This document shows positions 24,519 through 33,345 of a stretch of DNA of 64,000 bases, one piece after another (positions within the stretch are counted from its first letter, which is position 1; each line of letters begins with the position of its first letter). The DNA is taken from assembly GCA_023229765.1 (NCBI GenBank), contig JALNYO010000001.1, positions 124,001-188,000 of the forward strand, given 5' to 3'. The notes under the pieces are model-generated. The model had not been told where the DNA came from, ran no database searches, and saw only the letters and a list, made by a program, of their open reading frames with translations. A program made the position numbers and the translations under genes. This DNA is from Syntrophales bacterium. GTDB lineage: Bacteria; Desulfobacterota; Syntrophia; Syntrophales; UBA5619.

Positions 24519-26476
24519 ATATAGCCGCTAACTCAGCCCCCGCTCTCCGTCCCCCGGCATTACCTCCGCCGGATCCGGAGACGTTTGTCTTTACGCCTGG
24601 CGAGCGGCGGGTCTTCCGCCGGCGGGAGAATCTCTCCACCGCGCAGTGGGCGGCGAGGTACCGGGTTGTTACGTCTGGAAATATGCCCGGCCGCTGGCGG
24701 AACGATGCCGTGCCGTACGCCGTCGAACCGATGGACACGCTCGACCTGCCCCACGTCCGCCGGGTTATTCTGATGTGGGCGCCGCAAACCGCAAAGACCC
24801 AGGTAGCCTTCAATTTCCTTGGCCGACGGATCGACCAGGAACCGGGCTCCTGCATGTATGTCGGCCCCGACGAAAAGGTCACGAAAAGGATCGCCCGCAA
24901 GCGCCTGATCCCGATGTTCCGCCGGACCCCCCGCTTGAGCGAGCTTCTGGGTGAGGGGATCTCCGACACGACCACACTGGCCATCAATTTCATCAACGGC
25001 GCCGATCTGCTGCTGGCCTGGGCGACCTCCGCGGCGGAGATATCCTCAGAATCGATTGAAGTCCTGATCCGCGACGAGCTGGATAAATGGCCCGCTTACG
25101 CCGGCCGCGAGGCGGACCCGATCTCGCTGACCGACGTCCGGACCAATACCTATCCATATACCAAAAAGATCCTCGATCTCTCCACCCCCGCCGACGAAAG
25201 CAAGTACATCGGCAAGGAGGTCGAAAACGAGGCGGACGAACTGCGCAGATACCGTGCCGTCTGTCCGGTCTGCGGCGAGGCCCAGATCATGCATTTCGGC
25301 CAGTTCGACTGGCCCAAAAACATCAAAGAGCCCCGCAAGATCGTCCGGGAACGCCTGGCATTCTATCAATGCGAGGCCTGCGGTATGGCCTGGGACGACC
25401 ATATGCGCGACATGGCGGTCCGCAAGGGCTTCTGGAAGACCGACAACCCAGTCGATCGCCCCCAGGTCGTTGCCTTCCACCTGCCGTCCTGGTACTCGCC
25501 ATCCGTCTCACTCTCCTCCGTCGTTGCCGCCTACCTGCGCGGCCTTGAGGATCCGGCGAAGCTGATGGTCTTCATCACTCAGCACAAGGCCGAGGTCTGG
25601 AAAGAAACGGTAGCCCCGAAAAAGGAAGACAAGATCCTCGAACATCGGACCGATCTCCCGCCGCTGGTCGTCCCCGCGGAAGCCGTCGCCCTGACGTGCG
25701 GGATCGATGTCCAGAAGTTTGGCTTCTGGTTTGTTGTGCGCGCCTGGGCGGAGGACCTTACCTCTTGGTTGATCCAGTATGGCTTTCTGACCGACTGGGC
25801 CGGCGTCGAAACGCTCCTCTTCCAGACCGCCTACCGTGTCCATAATTCACAGAATACAATGGAGATCTGGCGAGCCGCGATGGATACCGGCGGCGGGCTC
25901 ACGGAAGATAATATCTGGACGCGAACAGAGGAGATCTATCAGTGGATCCGTGCAAACGGCCGTGGCCGGGTTTTCGGGACAAAGGGCGCATCCCGCCCCC
26001 AGCTCCAGCGGATCCGCCCGACCGTGATCGACAAACTACCCCGGAGCAATATGATCATCCCGGGCGGACTGGAACTCCGCCTCGTGGATTCCGCAGCCTT
26101 CAAGGAACTCATCCATTGGCGGCTGGAGCGCGGAATGGAGCCCGTCGTCAACGCCACCGGTGCAAAGGTAGGTGAGAAGCCCCAATCGCAGCGCTTCTTT
26201 CTTCACGCCGACACGGAGCAGGATTATGCGTCCCAGCTCCTTGCCGAGGAACTTTGCAAGGATCGCCGCGGCAGGAAGTACTGGAAACGCGTCCGGACGG
26301 CGAACCATCTACTCGATGCAGAATGCCTTGCCGCCGCCTGTGCCGACAGTTCCTGGCTGCCGTCGCTTAAGATGCTGGCCACCTGGATAAAATCGCAGGA
26401 ACGGCCCGCCGGAGACTCCGCCCGGCAGACAGCGCCTGCCCCAAAGGTCGCTCGGTCCAACTGGATGAACCGATGA
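24515..26476 (+). CDS. Terminase large subunit, GpA family
   Basis: The 653-residue protein has the GpA-type ATPase domain with a deviant Walker A APQTAKT (89-95) and Walker B region LIRDELDKW. A zinc-ribbon-like insert (CPVC, CEAC about 250-290) and a nuclease domain beginning near VALTCGIDVQK (D at about 394) follow. It powers DNA translocation and cuts concatemers. The C-terminal octapeptide ARSNWMNR is repeated at the end of the next protein; in lambda this tail docks the terminase to the portal. Confidence 0.93.
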   Translation: MNIAANSAPALRPPALPPPDPETFVFTPGERRVFRRRENLSTAQWAARYRVVTSGNMPGRWRNDAVPYAVEPMDTLDLPHVRRVILMWAPQTAKTQVAFNFLGRRIDQEPGSCMYVGPDEKVTKRIARKRLIPMFRRTPRLSELLGEGISDTTTLAINFINGADLLLAWATSAAEISSESIEVLIRDELDKWPAYAGREADPISLTDVRTNTYPYTKKILDLSTPADESKYIGKEVENEADELRRYRAVCPVCGEAQIMHFGQFDWPKNIKEPRKIVRERLAFYQCEACGMAWDDHMRDMAVRKGFWKTDNPVDRPQVVAFHLPSWYSPSVSLSSVVAAYLRGLEDPAKLMVFITQHKAEVWKETVAPKKEDKILEHRTDLPPLVVPAEAVALTCGIDVQKFGFWFVVRAWAEDLTSWLIQYGFLTDWAGVETLLFQTAYRVHNSQNTMEIWRAAMDTGGGLTEDNIWTRTEEIYQWIRANGRGRVFGTKGASRPQLQRIRPTVIDKLPRSNMIIPGGLELRLVDSAAFKELIHWRLERGMEPVVNATGAKVGEKPQSQRFFLHADTEQDYASQLLAEELCKDRRGRKYWKRVRTANHLLDAECLAAACADSSWLPSLKMLATWIKSQERPAGDSARQTAPAPKVARSNWMNR

Positions 26477-26757
26477 AGGAAAATACAGCCGACAGATACC
26501 TTACTATCCAGAGTGTCGCGAAGACTCTCTCCTGTACCGACCAATATATCTACGGATTGGTACGGGAGGGGAACCTCACCGCGATCAAGATCGGCGAGCG
26601 GGCGTTGCGGGTCTCCGAGCAGTCACTGCATGCATTCCTTGCCGCCCGCATCGTTAATCCTGAGGATTACTTCGCCCCAAAGGAAGGGCTCAGGGAAGAG
26701 TCGCCCAGAGAAACGCAAAATCCGAACATTGCCCGCTCCAACTGGATGAACCGCTGA
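26473..26757 (+). CDS. Excisionase-family HTH protein with a terminase-like C-terminal tail
   Basis: The first 60 residues are a winged-helix domain (LTIQSVAKTLSCTDQYIYGL, then IKIGERALRVSEQSLHAFLA). A linker leads to the C-terminal ARSNWMNR, identical to the end of the terminase large subunit just upstream. Start and terminase stop overlap by 4 bases. It could be a DNA-binding packaging accessory that uses the same docking peptide, or a product of 3'-end duplication. It is the last gene before the cargo block. Confidence 0.7.
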   Translation: MKENTADRYLTIQSVAKTLSCTDQYIYGLVREGNLTAIKIGERALRVSEQSLHAFLAARIVNPEDYFAPKEGLREESPRETQNPNIARSNWMNR

Positions 26758-26907
26758 GAGGGAATCTTTCAGTTCCCATATATTTTTATAAAAATTAACT
26801 TGAAATTAAAAAAATGATCATCTATAAGGGATTTGTCGAAGAAATATTAATTAATGATTAACTTTTTTATTGCAATGGCTTTAAGAGCGTGTTAGTGGGT
26901 AATCCGA

Positions 26908-27201
26908 ATGGAAGCGCTTTCAGAGGAAGAACTCAAAAAAATTATTCTTGAAATATTCGACCACGGCTCTGTCATCCCATCTAAGCACGCCAGAGAAAGG
27001 ATGCGGGAGAGGGGTTACAGTATGGCCGATGTCAGAAATATCTTGAAACATGGTGCGTTAAAAAAGATAGAATTTATTATGAATAGCCATTGTTACCATT
27101 TGTATGGTGAAGATTTGGAAGGCCATCCCGGTGCCGTCGTTACGGCGCTTATTAGCAATCTGAAGATCGTGATCGTCACAGTGATGGGAGGGGTAAAATG
27201 A
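26908..27201 (+). CDS. DUF4258-type toxin
   Basis: The 97-residue protein has the DUF4258 pattern (SKHARERMRERGYSMADVRNIL, interrupted by none of the usual insertions, then a beta-rich C-terminal half ending ISNLKIVIVTVMGG). The family belongs to the RelE/MqsR-like group of mRNA-cutting toxins. The next gene encodes an MqsA-like antitoxin with a 4-base overlap. The unusual toxin-first order is the same as in mqsRA. Confidence 0.78.
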   Translation: MEALSEEELKKIILEIFDHGSVIPSKHARERMRERGYSMADVRNILKHGALKKIEFIMNSHCYHLYGEDLEGHPGAVVTALISNLKIVIVTVMGGVK

Positions 27202-27746
27202 AAACCTGTTGGGAATGCGGCGCGAAGCTGCAAATCATAAAAGGGGAGCCTTATCATTATACGGAGTGCGGACTGGATAACGTCTATCTGCATGGAATTA
27301 TCCAGTACAAGTGCCCGAAGTGTATGGAAGGCGGTCCGGAGATCCCCAATATACAGGAACTGCATCTTTTGATCGGAAGCCTGGTTATTTGCAAGCGCTT
27401 GCCGCTGACGGCTCAGGAGATTATATATCTTAGAAAAGAGCTTGGTCAGAAGAGTAAGGACATGGCCGGATTGCTGGCGGTTACCCCACAGGAGTATTCC
27501 AAATGGGAGAACGCTCATGATATAATCTCCCGCAATTATGATAAGATACTTCGCATGCTGTACATTTTGAATGCAGAGAGCAAAACGGGGAAAGTGCTTC
27601 ACGACGGTATCCGCTTCGCAAAAGGGATGGCGTCGATCAAGCAGCCCGTTAAAAAACCGGAAGATATAAAAATTGAAATAACCGCATCTGAATGGATCAG
27701 ACCGTTCGAGGAACCGATTTTCAGTGAGGAATGCGTTCGGGTATAG
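27198..27746 (+). CDS. MqsA/YgiT-type antitoxin with zinc ribbon and HTH
   Basis: The N-terminal zinc-binding cysteines are CWEC and CPKC (about residues 5-40). The C-terminal HTH_XRE part reads LRKELGQKSKDMAGLLAVTP followed by QEYSKWENAHD. MqsA-type antitoxins bind the toxin through the zinc domain and autorepress through the HTH. The 182-residue protein has an extra C-terminal stretch of about 45 residues beyond the HTH. It is coupled to the DUF4258 toxin. Confidence 0.8.
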   Translation: MKTCWECGAKLQIIKGEPYHYTECGLDNVYLHGIIQYKCPKCMEGGPEIPNIQELHLLIGSLVICKRLPLTAQEIIYLRKELGQKSKDMAGLLAVTPQEYSKWENAHDIISRNYDKILRMLYILNAESKTGKVLHDGIRFAKGMASIKQPVKKPEDIKIEITASEWIRPFEEPIFSEECVRV

Positions 27747-27774
27747 AAGCTATCTTTTAATGGAGGTCAATCAT

Positions 27775-28023
27775 ATGAATAAAAACACAAAGAGAACATC
27801 CTCGCAAATTTCATCACTGGCTGCTTCGACATTACAAGATTCAAAAGCGTCTAAAGTGGCAAAAAGTCTCGCAGCATCACTGCTTTCCCAAAGTGGTACC
27901 GATAAACAGACCGGATCCGAGATGGAGGATAAAGCATCCATGGTCCTGAAAAGCGAAAAGTTCAGCGAAAATACTAAAAGCCTGGCTGCGTCGGTACTTT
28001 CGCAGTCAAACAAAGAGCGCTAA
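27775..28023 (+). CDS. Small Ser/Ala/Lys-rich repeat protein
   Basis: The ATG at 27775 has GGAGGT 8 bases upstream. The 82 residues contain an imperfect repeat: SSLAASTLQ, KSLAASLLSQS and KSLAASVLSQS, separated by short Lys/Ser-rich linkers. Similar small proteins of unknown role are widespread in Proteobacteria, often near accessory genes. It lies just downstream of the toxin-antitoxin pair and may share its transcript. Confidence 0.55.
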   Translation: MNKNTKRTSSQISSLAASTLQDSKASKVAKSLAASLLSQSGTDKQTGSEMEDKASMVLKSEKFSENTKSLAASVLSQSNKER

Positions 28024-28045
28024 ATCCGGTAGGGACTCATTTTGA

Positions 28046-28267
28046 AAAAGCAGGATTAGGGTAGAAATATTTATTATTGGAACACCGATTCTCAAGCTGG
28101 CGGGAGCGATGCAGGAGACTTTTCTGGATGCCCAAGAGGTTCAAGTTATTGAAACCGAAAAAGTTCCAATTTCTGTCTCGAACATGGGTATCGCAGCCAT
28201 TGTACCCGCTCACAAACTTCATGAGCTTCTTTATAGCGATGAGCTTAAAAAGACGAGGGGCTTTTGA
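28046..28267 (+). pseudogene. Remnant of a small gene lacking its start
   Basis: A frame open from 28046 reads EIFIIGTPILKLAGAMQETF and continues to KKTRGF with TGA at 28265-28267. It looks like real coding sequence, but no start codon lies upstream of the apparent N-terminus. The first ATG (28109) would leave 52 residues with a ribosome site too close. I read it as 5'-truncated. It is followed after 22 bases by an attC-like palindrome, so it may be a damaged gene cassette. Confidence 0.5.
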
Positions 28268-28289
28268 TACGGCAGTGAAAGCCTGATAC

Positions 28290-28351
28290 GGCCAACAATC
28301 GCTTGCACCTGATCGCCGCATTTGCAGCTCCAGGTGAAGCAAGCGTTATCC
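28290..28351. repeat. attC-like palindrome 1
   Basis: GGCCAAC (28290-28296) and GTTATCC (28345-28351) bound an imperfect palindrome whose arms CGCTTGC-ACCTG and CAGGT-GA-AGCAAGCG pair with unmatched bases on one side. That is the form of integron attC sites. The core GTTATCC departs from the GTTRRRY consensus, so function is doubtful. Confidence 0.5.
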
Positions 28352-28364
28352 ATAGGACAAGATT

Positions 28365-28560
28365 GAGAACCGATGATGACATCCCTCAGATGATGTTTCG
28401 CTTTAAGCCCTTCTATCATTTCACTAAACTTCTCAAATCCTTCCCGGCTGTTATATAGTTTTGCACAGCTACCCAATACGTTTCCATTCTTGTCCATGAA
28501 TCCCAAAGCATTGAATGTTTTGCCAATGTCAACCCCGACTATCAGGGTTGCTTTGCTAAT
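28365..28560 (-). pseudogene. IS110-family transposase, N-terminal remnant
   Basis: On the minus strand the frame reads LIVGVDIGKTFNALGFMDK, then LYNSREGFEKFSEMIEGL and VIIGS. This is the start of the DEDD catalytic domain of IS110/IS1111 transposases, with the first Asp in VGVDIGK. Homology ends near 28365, where GMEPTGHYW would be expected, so only about 65 residues survive. It abuts the attC-like palindrome; IS1111-type elements are known to insert in attC sites. Confidence 0.7.
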
Positions 28561-28709
28561 TCCTTCCCCAACGGAATCCCTATCCCCTGCTTTTTGATGC
28601 AAAACAGATGTAAAATATCCCTTGACAAGCAAAAACGGCCACCCTATACTTCCACCCCAAAAAAGGAAGTTCTTATCAAGGGCGATGTACATTTTAAGGG
28701 CAATCACGA

Positions 28710-30059
28710 ATGAATGGCTTAGTCGCTCCAGTGACGGCGGTCATGGTGGGTAGTACACATACTCCAGTCGAGGTCTCATTTCCTGTAGCCGCGACGATAA
28801 AAGCGGCCGAACGATGCGTTGATGACGTACTCGCGCGTCATTTCGAATGTATTCATAGTCTTGTGCTGGACTTTTCCGAGAGTACATTCATTGAAATCGC
28901 GACCCTTCAATACATTACCGCGCTTGTAGCTTCGCGTCAGCGGCAAAATTTCGAAACGAGACTGCGACTCCCGGCTGGAGAAAAAGGATTTCGTGCGCGA
29001 GCTATGTTACGCAGATGGGGGTACCCAGCGGCTCTCAAAGAGGCCACCGGATTGCGGTTTGAAAGCTTTGTGGTTGAGAGTGACCTAGGATACTTTCACG
29101 GGAAAGGTGGCGATCAGAATGACACCCCATACGCGGGAGGTCAAGTTACTTACTACCTTAATTCGGGACCGATTAGTTTCACGATTGAGGCCCATCGCTT
29201 CTTTGAGTGCGTTACTTGGCACATTAAAAAGTACGATGATCCTAAGCGACTGGTCATCGATGCGTATGACGATTGGAACGTTGCGCCCGTCATGGCGGTG
29301 CTCAATCGCCAGCTTCGGCTTGAAAATCCTACGCTATCGGCGAAAGCCGGTGCTGGACTGCCCGACATCTACGTAGCAAGTCGGGTGTTCTATGAAGCGA
29401 TGATTAATGCAGTTCGACACCCGAGTGCCACGGTAATACAGACTTCTTCTCACCTTGGCAGCTTCAAGGCAAGTGACACTAGTTCCGATCCAGATACCCG
29501 AAAGGTTCCTTCGGCGAAATTCTTTACCATGGTTTTTTGGGATGACGGAAAAAGCATGGTCAGCACTCTTTCGGATGCTTTGACAAACGGACAGCAAATC
29601 CGGAGACCTTATCCCCGCGAATTTGATGTAAACTTCGCGCTAACACGCGAATCGGCGGAAGGTGAAAAAAGCGACATCGTAATTGTCAATTCGAAGGCGA
29701 CACCGGTAGATCCGACAGATGAAGGCTATATGTTTTTATCCACACTCTTTCCGGGAACCACCTGCAATTTCGAAGGGCAGGGACATTCTGTCCGGAAAGA
29801 GTTGCTCGATGCGGACCCCCGACTCGGAGAACCTGGAATGGGCCTCTTCGTGCTCATCAGTACCGCAATAGACATGTTCGGCGGGAGCGTGGCCTTCCGG
29901 ACAAATCGGTATTTTATGAATGTCACGTCAGCGTCCCGCAAAAAAAGCGCTAAGCTCCATGATGCTAAATACGCAGTGAAGATCAAACGGTATCCAGAGA
30001 CGACGCCTCCATTTTTAGGAAATATGGTGACGGTCAGGCTGCCGTTAGAGGAACGCTGA
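28710..30059 (+). CDS. STAS-like and GHKL-ATPase protein, first gene of a three-gene operon
   Basis: The N-terminal about 110 residues resemble a STAS fold (HSLVLDFSESTFIEIATLQYI). The C-terminal half has GHKL features: an N-box-like EAMINAVRHPSA near 231-242 and a glycine-rich PGMGLFVLISTAIDMFGGSV near 389-408. No histidine-phosphorylation domain is seen, so it is not a normal sensor kinase. The operon partners are a PRTase-like protein and a nucleoside-phosphorylase-like protein, with the next start directly after this stop. A role in stress or phage sensing is inferred. Confidence 0.65.
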   Translation: MNGLVAPVTAVMVGSTHTPVEVSFPVAATIKAAERCVDDVLARHFECIHSLVLDFSESTFIEIATLQYITALVASRQRQNFETRLRLPAGEKGFRARAMLRRWGYPAALKEATGLRFESFVVESDLGYFHGKGGDQNDTPYAGGQVTYYLNSGPISFTIEAHRFFECVTWHIKKYDDPKRLVIDAYDDWNVAPVMAVLNRQLRLENPTLSAKAGAGLPDIYVASRVFYEAMINAVRHPSATVIQTSSHLGSFKASDTSSDPDTRKVPSAKFFTMVFWDDGKSMVSTLSDALTNGQQIRRPYPREFDVNFALTRESAEGEKSDIVIVNSKATPVDPTDEGYMFLSTLFPGTTCNFEGQGHSVRKELLDADPRLGEPGMGLFVLISTAIDMFGGSVAFRTNRYFMNVTSASRKKSAKLHDAKYAVKIKRYPETTPPFLGNMVTVRLPLEER

Positions 30060-31802
30060 GTGGCCGTCGTTTCTATTCTGCCTCTGCGGCTCTATCGTGT
30101 TGCAGCAGAGTCGCTCACCAAACTCGACTGTGATTTTTACGAAACGGTTGCACGGCTTTTATTTTCGCACGATCCCCTTACTAGCCTCATCGGCGTTCCC
30201 GATCAAACTATCCCCCTTGACCACAGCAGTTGTGGGAGTAGTGATCTAATTGCGGCTGCCATTTTACGTGGATATCGGCGTCCCGCCCAAGAGATCGATT
30301 GTCTAGTCATTGACCTGACTAATCCCCCGTACCGACTATTGCCAGACCATCACGTTATTGGTGGACTGCTCACATTTATTGAAGGCCTTAGAAAGGAACT
30401 ACCAGAAATCTCAATAGCCCTTCTCATGCCCGTAATCTTGGCGGAAACCGACATCACTATGAGGGCGCTAAGGCCGTACCTTGTTGACGGAAGAATCGGC
30501 CTAATCTCTGACGATGGATCGGTAAGTGGCACCTGGCCGCCCTTAGCGACCTTCGATGGCACGACATATGCCGGCGCGTTGCAGGCCATTCGGCAAACCG
30601 CAGTCTGGCTATTTAAGAAAAAGATGATTCGTCGACCGGGACATTTCAGGCGAATCAAAGGAAAAAGTTACAACCATTGCCTCCCATTTTTCTTTGATGG
30701 CCACTTTTGCCAGCACGAGTTGATTGCGCTTATTGCGCACCACGCTTCAGCCATAATAGGAAATATTCAGTCACCAACCATCTTTTACCACTGCCCCGAG
30801 TCCCGATGGCTATACGATGCAGTGATCTCCGTGTGCTACACTCATGAATTTAGGGCTATTGACGCCGAATCTACACTGCGCCGTTCTGAAGAGGAAGTTG
30901 ATGTTCCAGATACGTGCCTCCTCGTCGTGCCCCTCGTCGACACACGCGATACAATTCGCGAATTGCTGGGTGCCCTACTAGCTCGCAACGCGTCATGCCG
31001 AATACATATTCTTACGATAATTACGACCCAGCGCTTCCAAGGAGTGGAGGGAAACGAGGTCTTTGAAACAGGCGGTCGCAAGTTTCCAATCACATACTTT
31101 TTGCATGCAGATCGTCCGCGAATATCCCCTAGTGATTGCCCCGCCTGCCGCATCGGACTGGAAGAGATGAATCCTGGCCAGGCGGATCGATATTTGAAAC
31201 TTACGGCTTACGCTATGTGGAACATGTTTCTCGAGTCGGGCATGAAAATGGAGGAGAACGTCCCTGAACTTAGAAAATCGATAGGGCCCGTCCCAGATCT
31301 ACCCAAAATGGTCCAAGATAACAGTCCATACCTCGCGCTCAAAATCGATACGATGCTCAGAACGCGCCCTGGAGGACTGCCAGTAGATCCAGTAATTCTT
31401 TATCCTGATGAGACGGGTGCGCAAACTATCGCCGATTGCCTCGCAAGCTTGTATGACTACACATTGATCGGAATTCCACGAGACGTCTTAAAACGCTTGC
31501 CCAAAGACGGCAATTTTACACTCCAGTGGTTCGATGACCGCAAGCATGAAGCCACCAAGAACGGCTGGCGATATTTTGTGGAGTTGTCATCTCTCCAAAC
31601 AGCAAATCGCGTTCACGTAATTCTTATGGACGAGTTCAATAAGACTGGGGACACACGAGCACGTCTGGAACAACTAGCACACGGCTTTGACTTAGATGTA
31701 TGGTGTTACTTTTGTCTAATCGACTTTCTTCCCAGTAGCCGACGACAGAAAGGGCTCTCAAGCCTTTCTCTTTACGATCTTGAGCTTGAGCTAGCAGAAT
31801 AG
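30060..31802 (+). CDS. Protein with degenerate phosphoribosyltransferase-like domains
   Basis: The 580 residues contain two segments like the PRPP-binding loop of PRTases: TCLLVVPLVDTRDTIRELLG (about residues 288-307) and VHVILMDEFNKTGDTRARLE (about 520-539). The N-terminal part (CGSSDLIAAAILRGYRRP) is unrecognised. PRTase-like domains occur in predicted conflict systems beside nucleotide-processing effectors. The start is GTG at 30060, immediately after the previous stop, so the genes are coupled. Confident assignment of either domain needs a profile search. Confidence 0.55.
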   Translation: MAVVSILPLRLYRVAAESLTKLDCDFYETVARLLFSHDPLTSLIGVPDQTIPLDHSSCGSSDLIAAAILRGYRRPAQEIDCLVIDLTNPPYRLLPDHHVIGGLLTFIEGLRKELPEISIALLMPVILAETDITMRALRPYLVDGRIGLISDDGSVSGTWPPLATFDGTTYAGALQAIRQTAVWLFKKKMIRRPGHFRRIKGKSYNHCLPFFFDGHFCQHELIALIAHHASAIIGNIQSPTIFYHCPESRWLYDAVISVCYTHEFRAIDAESTLRRSEEEVDVPDTCLLVVPLVDTRDTIRELLGALLARNASCRIHILTIITTQRFQGVEGNEVFETGGRKFPITYFLHADRPRISPSDCPACRIGLEEMNPGQADRYLKLTAYAMWNMFLESGMKMEENVPELRKSIGPVPDLPKMVQDNSPYLALKIDTMLRTRPGGLPVDPVILYPDETGAQTIADCLASLYDYTLIGIPRDVLKRLPKDGNFTLQWFDDRKHEATKNGWRYFVELSSLQTANRVHVILMDEFNKTGDTRARLEQLAHGFDLDVWCYFCLIDFLPSSRRQKGLSSLSLYDLELELAE

Positions 31803-31814
31803 CGAGGTTCTTTT

Positions 31815-32993
31815 TTGGCAATGCAATCACATCCTGAAATCTCGGAACCCTATACAGTTGCGTGCGATGTCTTGATCGACGTGTTCGACAGACTAAACGT
31901 GTTGCCTTTGACTTCGAATGATCGGGACGCTTTTCGCAGATACGCTCGCGCTGACTTGGCAACCAAATCGGAAAGAGCGCACCCGGACTTCCAGCGCAGT
32001 ATTTGGCAAAAGGCCTTCGATGCTCAACTTCCTGATTTAGTGAGGCGGCATCTCGGTACTACATCATTCCCGGAACCGGACTCAACGCATATCCATCAAT
32101 CGACACGATACGGTCATGTTGGAAAAAGTGCCACGACGTATGAAAAGATCGTCGCAGACATATTTATTGTTACAGTTATTCAAGAGGAGTTTGAAGCAGT
32201 TCTGAACGCTTTTGGGATTGACTCCTCGGCTGCGGCAACTCACACTATTCGTGGCGGCAAGTTTTACACAACGCGCTTGCAGAGACAGGCCGGAGATGAA
32301 CTTGTTGTCTACATAACGATGATCGGTGAAGCAAGGAACGTACCCTGCGTGAATGTGTGTAGAGATATCTTTGAACGATTCAGCGTCGGAGTGTGCATTC
32401 TAGTTGGAATCGCGGGCGGGAACCACCAAGCGAAAGTTAAGTTAGGTGACGTTGTAGCATCTCTCCAGATATTTGACTTGGAGGGTGGTAAATCTGAGCG
32501 CTATTTTTGGAATTTGCTTCAGAGGGTGCAGCCCCGACTCGAAGGCTACGATCCGCCAACTGATATTAAGCGAAATATTCAGAACCTTAACCCGACCAAG
32601 CATCAGTGGCAACAGCGCTTTGAAGAATGCATGGGCCATTATCGGGAGAAATTGTTTCCAAAGCCGATTAACGAAAATGCTTGGAAAGCAAAACCGACAT
32701 TTCATCGCGGTATCATTGTGGTGGGTGAGAAGGTGCTTGCGGACGGTAGCCTCCCAAAGACGGCTAAACGACTTAGCGATCAAGTTTATGCGGTCGAAAT
32801 GGAAGGGAGTGGCTTTGCGTCTGCATGTAAGCATTGCGGAATTCCTTGGCTCGACATTCGAGGAATCTCTGATTTTGCGAATCCCGTAAAAGAGGACGGT
32901 TGGCATATTCCAGCGTCGGCGGCAGCCGCAACCCTTACGCGAATTTTTCTTGAAAAAGAGTATCGAACAAAGACGGACGAGCTCGAGTATTAG
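31815..32993 (+). CDS. Nucleoside phosphorylase / nucleosidase (PNP/MTAN superfamily) protein
   Basis: The C-terminal about 280 residues carry the PNP_UDP pattern: DIFIVTVIQEEFEAV, ILVGIAGGNHQAKVKLGDVV, then AVEMEGSGFASACKH and IRGISDFAN, with the catalytic Glu and Asp regions intact. The N-terminal about 110 residues are a separate helical domain. In conflict systems, stand-alone PNP effectors degrade nucleotides or NAD-related molecules. The TTG start at 31815 has GAGG upstream at better spacing than the ATG at 31821. It ends the operon. Confidence 0.72.
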   Translation: MAMQSHPEISEPYTVACDVLIDVFDRLNVLPLTSNDRDAFRRYARADLATKSERAHPDFQRSIWQKAFDAQLPDLVRRHLGTTSFPEPDSTHIHQSTRYGHVGKSATTYEKIVADIFIVTVIQEEFEAVLNAFGIDSSAAATHTIRGGKFYTTRLQRQAGDELVVYITMIGEARNVPCVNVCRDIFERFSVGVCILVGIAGGNHQAKVKLGDVVASLQIFDLEGGKSERYFWNLLQRVQPRLEGYDPPTDIKRNIQNLNPTKHQWQQRFEECMGHYREKLFPKPINENAWKAKPTFHRGIIVVGEKVLADGSLPKTAKRLSDQVYAVEMEGSGFASACKHCGIPWLDIRGISDFANPVKEDGWHIPASAAAATLTRIFLEKEYRTKTDELEY

Positions 32994-33097
32994 AGGGGGG
33001 GCGTGCCTGAAACGAAATGGGCCCAGCGGACGCTGGCGTAGCGAAGCATTTGAGCAAATCAAACAGCCGATGCAGTGCAGATTGGATATAACCGAAG

Positions 33098-33139
33098 AAT
33101 TGGGGTCAGAGTAAGGTTAATATTACTCTGACCCCAATT
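33098..33139. repeat. REP-like palindrome between the operon and the TIR gene
   Basis: AATTGGGGTCAGAGTAA (33098-33114) and its exact reverse complement (33123-33139) form a 17-bp stem with an 8-base loop. Direct repeats of CCAATTCACTTA lie at about 33145 and 33190. The rest of the 352-base gap (32994-33345) shows no gene. The form fits REP elements mobilised by REP-associated transposases, or a terminator-like hairpin for the operon. Confidence 0.6.
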
Positions 33140-33345
33140 CACTCCAATTCACTTAGCGGGAAGTAGAGGCTTTCTGCTATACTTTGGAAAAGCGACCCAA
33201 TTCACTTAACGAGGCAAATTTCTGTTAAACCTATAAAGTTGTAATATATATTTGACACATTCAGCGTGAAGGTGTAGGTTCCTCGTGGGTCTTTTTATGC
33301 AACTAAATCAGCACGCTATCTTCAATATGTATTGGAGTTTCGTAT

